Source: Clostridioides sp.
GTDB lineage: Bacteria > Bacillota > Clostridia > Peptostreptococcales > Peptostreptococcaceae
NCBI GenBank assembly: GCA_031272305.1
Contig: JAISUA010000165.1
Coordinates: forward strand, 1 to 10,109
Direction: 5' to 3'
Length of the DNA: 10,109 nucleotides
Made by a program: the position numbers and the translations under genes. The notes beneath the pieces are model-generated. The model was not told the origin of the DNA, did not search any database, and was given only the letters and a program-made list of their open reading frames with translations. This document shows positions 7,324-10,109 of the stretch, piece after piece; the stretch's first letter is position 1, and each line of letters starts with the position of its first letter.

Positions 7324-7644
7324 CTAAAATTCTTCTACACTTTCACCGTAAAGTATTTCCTCAACACCTCCATCTAATTCATATAAATTCTTATATCCAT
7401 GAATATAAAGTAACTGACACGCAACATCACTTTGTTTTCCATGCACACACACAATTATAATTTTTTTATCTTTGTACTCAACTATTTTATGCAAATTAGC
7501 AAGCAAATATTGTATAGGAATATTTATAAATCCATCAAAATGCTTATCATCATAATCTTCAGTTTGTCTTACATCTAAAAGTAATACATCTTTTTGCTTC
7601 ATCATTGACTTCAATTCATCATAATCTATTTTTTGATAAAACAT
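7324..7644 (-). CDS. Single-domain rhodanese-like sulfurtransferase
   Basis: This is a one-domain rhodanese (106 residues from the chosen start). Rhodaneses carry a persulfide on an active Cys and deliver sulfur for thiolation or cyanide detoxification. The fold marks are LLLDVRQTEDY near the N-terminus, the HFDGFINIPI strand-turn, and the active-site loop CVHGKQS with nucleophile Cys66, which fits the C-x2-G-x2-S style loop. The closing YELDGGVEE strand is also typical. There is no signal peptide, so it is cytosolic. Start choice: GGAG at 7651-7654 directly abuts an ATG at 7650 but stands 6 bases before the in-frame ATG at 7644, so the second is preferred; the longer form would add Met-Tyr. 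It is first in the minus-strand run. Its sulfur role next to an iron-sulfur reductase is suggestive only. Confidence 0.88.
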   Translation of the reverse strand: MFYQKIDYDELKSMMKQKDVLLLDVRQTEDYDDKHFDGFINIPIQYLLANLHKIVEYKDKKIIIVCVHGKQSDVACQLLYIHGYKNLYELDGGVEEILYGESVEEF

Positions 7645-7809
7645 ATACATCTCCCCAATATTTATATATTTTTGATAACTTATTTTTTATATTAGCAAAA
7701 TACAACTTTATAATGAAATTTTATACATTTTTATATAAAATAATCTTTTATATATCTATATATATTAAATATCGACAAATATGTTACTATTAACAAATAA
7801 AAATTTTAC

Positions 7810-7845
7810 GAAGAATTATATTCTATTGAAGAATTATATGCTATT
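7810..7845. repeat. 18-base tandem duplication
   Basis: Two adjacent copies of GAAGAATTATATTCTATT (7810-7827 and 7828-7845) differ at one base (T to G in the second). No reading frame or known site is associated with them. They end five bases before the hairpin at 7850. Confidence 0.85.
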
Positions 7846-7849
7846 TAAA

Positions 7850-7877
7850 AAGAACTGCAAACATTAGTGCAGTTCTT
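7850..7877 (-). terminator. Intrinsic terminator-like hairpin pointing left
   Basis: AAGAACTGCA (7850-7859) pairs perfectly with TGCAGTTCTT (7868-7877) around an 8-base loop. Read on the minus strand, the stem is followed by TTTTTAAA, as in a rho-independent terminator. On the plus strand no T-tract follows. No minus-strand gene lies between here and ybaK, so it is unclear which transcript it would end: an antisense or small RNA from 7880-8070, or read-through from the POT side. Confidence 0.55.
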
Positions 7878-7878
7878 A

Positions 7879-7972
7879 ATGTAAATTAAAAATAACCTTA
7901 GTTCAATTTGTTATTGCAATTTAGGATGTAAATTAAAAATAACCTTAGTTCAATTTATTATTGCAATTTATG
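7879..7972. repeat. 47-base tandem duplication
   Basis: Copies are 7879-7925 and 7926-7972. They match at every base but one over the first 45 positions (G at 7910, A at 7957). On the minus strand each copy contains TTGAAC, a 17-base spacer and TACAT(T/C), a weak promoter-like pair. The array ends about 35 bases before the ybaK -35 box. Confidence 0.9.
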
Positions 7973-8004
7973 AAAATATTTTTGTGAATTTTTAGCCTCT
8001 ATAC

Positions 8005-8033
8005 TTGATTTAAATTGCTAAGTTTTGTAAAAT
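8005..8033 (+). promoter_or_regulatory. Sigma-A type promoter of ybaK
   Basis: TTGATT (8005-8010) and TAAAAT (8028-8033) are separated by exactly 17 bases, a good vegetative promoter match. Transcription would start near 8040, leaving a leader of about 30 bases with AAAGGA at 8057-8062 before the ATG. No operator palindrome or riboswitch fits in so short a leader, so constitutive expression is likely. Confidence 0.6.
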
Positions 8034-8071
8034 AAATCTACTAGCTTTGTAAATTGAAAGGACGTGCTTTT

Positions 8072-8551
8072 ATGAAAGAAAAAAATAATTTTAAGACTAA
8101 TGTTATGAGAATTTTAGATTCCAAAAAAATTACATACAAATCCTATTGCTATGCTGATACGGATGCAATATCAGGTGTAGAAGTTGCATCTGCTCTAAAC
8201 CAAAATCCAAAACAAGTTTTCAAAACTTTAGTGACAGTTGCAAAATCAAAACAAAATTATATATTTGTCATACCTGTAGAAAAGGAACTTGATCTTAAAA
8301 AAGCTGCTAAAAGCGTTGGAGAAAAATCAATTGAAATGATAAAAGCAAAAGATTTACTTGCACTTACAGGATATATTCATGGAGGTTGCTCACCTATTGG
8401 AATGAAAAAATTTTTCCAAACAAGAATAGATGAAAGTGCTAAAAATTTCAATACTGTTATATTTAGTGCTGGAAAAATTGGATACCAAGTTGAAGTAAGT
8501 ATTGAAGATTTAGCAAAAGTTATAAAATTTAAACTTGATGATCTCTGTTAA
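8072..8551 (+). CDS. ybaK: Cys-tRNA(Pro)/Cys-tRNA(Cys) deacylase of the YbaK/EbsC family
   Basis: YbaK proteins hydrolyse Cys-tRNA(Pro) made in error by prolyl-tRNA synthetase, acting in trans in the cytosol; they resemble the editing domain of that synthetase. The 159 residues are the usual length. Family marks are QVFKTLV with the conserved Lys51, the VIPVEKELDLKKAAK helix start, and GYIHGGCSPIG (100-110), the loop that lines the substrate pocket. The start is ATG at 8072, with AAAGGA at 8057-8062 and 9-base spacing. The frame stays open upstream to a TTG at 8054, but that codon abuts the ribosome-binding site and would add only six residues, so it is rejected. It is the only gene on the plus strand, has its own promoter, and converges on the POT gene. 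Confidence 0.93.
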   Translation: MKEKNNFKTNVMRILDSKKITYKSYCYADTDAISGVEVASALNQNPKQVFKTLVTVAKSKQNYIFVIPVEKELDLKKAAKSVGEKSIEMIKAKDLLALTGYIHGGCSPIGMKKFFQTRIDESAKNFNTVIFSAGKIGYQVEVSIEDLAKVIKFKLDDLC

Positions 8552-8579
8552 GAGATTTCTTCTTATGTAGAAAATTCAA

Positions 8580-8711
8580 AGTTGATAACTTATTATACTC
8601 TACAATATTTGAACTTGATAATTTATTATTCTTTATAAAATTTCGACTTGATAATTTATTACGCTTTATAAAATTTCAACTTGATAATTTATTATTCTTT
8701 ATAAAATTTCG
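8580..8711. repeat. 33-base tandem array, four copies
   Basis: Copies are 8580-8612 (degenerate), 8613-8645, 8646-8678 and 8679-8711. The second and fourth are identical; the third differs from them at three bases. Each unit runs from ACTTGATAATTTATT to CTTTATAAAATTTC. Although 33 is a multiple of three, no open frame with a ribosome-binding site crosses it. It sits in the gap between the convergent ybaK and POT genes. A weak AAATTT/AATTTATT self-complementarity inside each unit allows small hairpins. Confidence 0.92.
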
Positions 8712-8748
8712 ACTATAGAATATATAAGAAAATATTTTTCGTTATATT

Positions 8749-8857
8749 AAATAAAAAAGTTGATGAATTTTATTTGAAAGATTTGATTTTAGGCTTACAA
8801 CCATACTAGGTGGCTATCAGCATAATCTTAAAAATAATTTCATCAACTTTTTATTTT
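8749..8857. terminator. Long imperfect hairpin, probable bidirectional terminator or structured RNA
   Basis: AAAAAGTTGATGAA on the left (8754-8767) pairs perfectly with TTCATCAACTTTTT on the right (8839-8852). After an A/T bulge, further stem segments follow: AAGATT (8778-8783) with AATCTT (8824-8829), and TTGAT with ATCAG (8816-8820). The outer ends are A-rich on the left and T-rich on the right, so either strand would carry a stem followed by a T-tract, as expected between convergent genes. The apical part (8788-8815) is richer in G and C than its surroundings. A loop arm this long is unusual for a simple terminator, so a small RNA or a dispersed palindromic element are alternatives. Confidence 0.55.
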
Positions 8858-8946
8858 GTCTTCTATAATAATTTCATAAATATAATTTTATAATTATGAG
8901 ATTTATTTTCTATAATACAAAGTTTGTTTTTTATCGTATTTGACGA

Positions 8947-10109
8947 TTATTTATTTTCATCGTCTTCAACAACAAGCTTGCTTAATTTTTTATCTGCTGC
9001 AAATAGAATAGCTCCACAAATAAATAATATTATAGGTATTGCTATATATATAGTCATAAAACTAAATTTAGAATTTAACCAAGCGTAAACATGACCATAA
9101 GTTAAACCTGCTATAAATGTTGCAAATGTCCAAACACCCATAAGAACAGCTAGTATTTTTTTAGGTGCAAATTTTGATACAAATGAATTTCCAAGTGGTG
9201 AGAAACACATTTCTCCTAAACTCAATGCTACCCCAAATAAAACTATCCAAATTAAACTTGCTTTTACTGTATCAGGAGAACCAACTCCTCTTGTTAATTC
9301 ACCAAATACAAGCATAAAGAACGCTACTCCTAAAAGTGCTAAGCCAAGAGCTGTCTTTTTGAACATACTAAGATCACCTTGAGGTCTTTTAGCAAGTTTT
9401 CCCCAAATAGCCGCAAGTACTGGGCCAAGCACTATACAACATAACGCATTCAATGAATCAAACCAACCTATTGGCACTGTAAATCCACCAACATTCCAAT
9501 TAACATATTTGCCACCATAATCATACACTGCAAGGTAAGTTAAGTACCAGAACAACCAGAAAATTACTGAGAATAAAGATACTAAAATAATAGCCCAAAT
9601 TCTTTTCCATTCTATCTTTGTCAAAGGCTCTGTAACTTTTTCTTGTTTTTCTTCAACTATTCCTTCTTTAAAAGGTCTCTTACCTATATTACCTAAGAAT
9701 CTCCATGCTATTATGAACCAAACTCCTCCTATGGCACATAATATAGCTGCACATAAAAATGTTTGAGAAAATCCTAATACGCCATCATGTGCAAAAGTAT
9801 TTTCAAGTGCATATCCTAGTATAGTAGTACCAAAGAAAGACCCAATATTAACAAATGTATATTGTATTGAGAATGCTGGATCAAGTCTCTTTGGATCATC
9901 AAATAACTGACCATTTACTGCTGATATATTTCCTTTAAAAAACGCTGTCCCAATTGATACAAGACAAACCATAGCACTAACCGCTCCCAAACCTGTTGCA
10001 TTTGAGCCAATCCAATATCCTATAGCCATTATAAATAGTCCCAATGGAATAAGATATCTAGCACCTATCCATCTATCTGCAATATATCCACCAAATATTG
10101 GTGCTAAAT
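8947..10109 (-). CDS. POT/PTR-family proton-coupled oligopeptide transporter (5' end missing)
   Basis: This membrane transporter of the major facilitator superfamily imports di- and tripeptides with protons. The open frame reaches the right edge, so the coding part seen (386 residues to the stop) lacks roughly the first 60-90 residues, including the helix-1 ExxER motif. The edge sequence LAPIFGGYIADRWIGARY is the family signature between helices 2 and 3. Further family features are the FWLFWYLTYLAV helix, which corresponds to the second POT signature region, and GEMCFSPLGNSFVSKFAPKK near the end. About ten hydrophobic helices remain, with a charged cytoplasmic loop (KRPFKEGIVEEKQEKVTEPLTK) in the middle. 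A TTG within PLGLFIMA is internal, not a start. It ends with a short acidic tail, VEDDENK, and converges on ybaK. Confidence 0.92.
   Translation of the reverse strand, partial: LAPIFGGYIADRWIGARYLIPLGLFIMAIGYWIGSNATGLGAVSAMVCLVSIGTAFFKGNISAVNGQLFDDPKRLDPAFSIQYTFVNIGSFFGTTILGYALENTFAHDGVLGFSQTFLCAAILCAIGGVWFIIAWRFLGNIGKRPFKEGIVEEKQEKVTEPLTKIEWKRIWAIILVSLFSVIFWLFWYLTYLAVYDYGGKYVNWNVGGFTVPIGWFDSLNALCCIVLGPVLAAIWGKLAKRPQGDLSMFKKTALGLALLGVAFFMLVFGELTRGVGSPDTVKASLIWIVLFGVALSLGEMCFSPLGNSFVSKFAPKKILAVLMGVWTFATFIAGLTYGHVYAWLNSKFSFMTIYIAIPIILFICGAILFAADKKLSKLVVEDDENK

Larger units (their letters stand above)
7655..8056. other. Divergent intergenic region between the rhodanese and ybaK
   Basis: No gene is visible here. 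From left to right it holds a stretch of almost pure A and T (7655-7800) that should contain the rhodanese promoter, although no -35/-10 pair stands out. An 18-base tandem duplication (7810-7845), a minus-oriented hairpin (7850-7877), a 47-base tandem duplication (7879-7972) and the ybaK promoter (8005-8033) follow. Confidence 0.6.
8552..8946. other. Convergent intergenic region between ybaK and the POT gene
   Basis: No gene is visible. The region holds the 33-base array (8580-8711) and then a 109-base imperfect hairpin (8749-8857). The 90 bases after that (8858-8946) are AT-rich with nothing recognisable. Just after the ybaK stop only a very weak TAAGA/TCTTA pairing is seen, so ybaK probably relies on the hairpin at 8749 for termination. 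Confidence 0.6.

Noticed and set aside
7605..7793. Plus-strand frame of 62 codons rich in Tyr, Ile and Phe
   Set aside because: Its composition is that of translated AT-rich DNA, and it starts inside the rhodanese gene without a ribosome-binding site.
7782..7795. Palindrome TGTTACTATTAACA upstream of the rhodanese gene, considered as an FNR- or Rex-like operator
   Set aside because: The arms are only five bases, the spacing does not fit the Rex consensus, and such matches are expected by chance in DNA this AT-rich.
8054..8071. TTG at 8054 as the ybaK start
   Set aside because: The AAAGGA site begins directly after this codon, so it cannot serve it; the ATG at 8072 has correct 9-base spacing.
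8580..8711. 33-base array considered as a CRISPR
   Set aside because: The units are directly adjacent with no spacers, so it is a plain tandem repeat; no cas genes are present.

Overview
The window is very AT-rich DNA with Shine-Dalgarno sites before nearly every gene, frequent TTG/GTG starts, tight same-strand gene runs and family types common in anaerobic Gram-positives: a ferredoxin-tailed aldo/keto reductase, a heterodimeric ABC exporter, a CDF transporter with a long C-terminus, a POT peptide transporter and a YbaK deacylase. This suggests a low-GC Firmicute. A Parvimonas/Peptoniphilus-like Tissierellia or a clostridial relative would fit, but the genus cannot be fixed from the sequence alone.

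Layout. Positions 1-329 are intergenic and end at an AGGAGG ribosome-binding site for a minus-strand gene that starts just outside the window. From 7650 down to 330 six genes run on the minus strand. In transcription order they are a single-domain rhodanese, an aldo/keto reductase with two 4Fe-4S motifs, an unassigned papain-like (C39-like) cysteine peptidase, a CDF divalent-metal exporter, and two ABC half-transporters. The last four lie close together (gaps of 39 and 45 bases, then an overlap). Positions 7651-8071 are a repeat-bearing divergent intergenic region with a good plus-strand promoter for ybaK (8072-8551). Positions 8552-8946 separate ybaK from a convergent POT-family peptide symporter cut by the right edge. 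This gap holds a 33-base tandem array and a long imperfect hairpin that probably acts as a bidirectional terminator.

How the genes fit together. The two ABC subunits are clear partners. The upstream one carries a degenerate catalytic site (Asp for the Walker B Glu, Gln for the switch His) and a perfect LSGGQ. The downstream one has an intact Glu and His but an altered ISAGE signature, so together they give one active and one degenerate ATP site, as in TM287/288 or BmrCD. With the CDF exporter they form an efflux-type module. The peptidase has no obvious substrate.

The window holds no evident mobile element, CRISPR, tRNA or rRNA, and most of it is ordinary core or accessory metabolism. The least ordinary signals are in non-coding DNA: four separate short tandem arrays (18, 33, 47 and 50 bases). 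The 50-base array triplicates the ribosome-binding site, start codon and first codons of the peptidase gene and creates two short leader ORFs, one overlapping the real start by ATGA.
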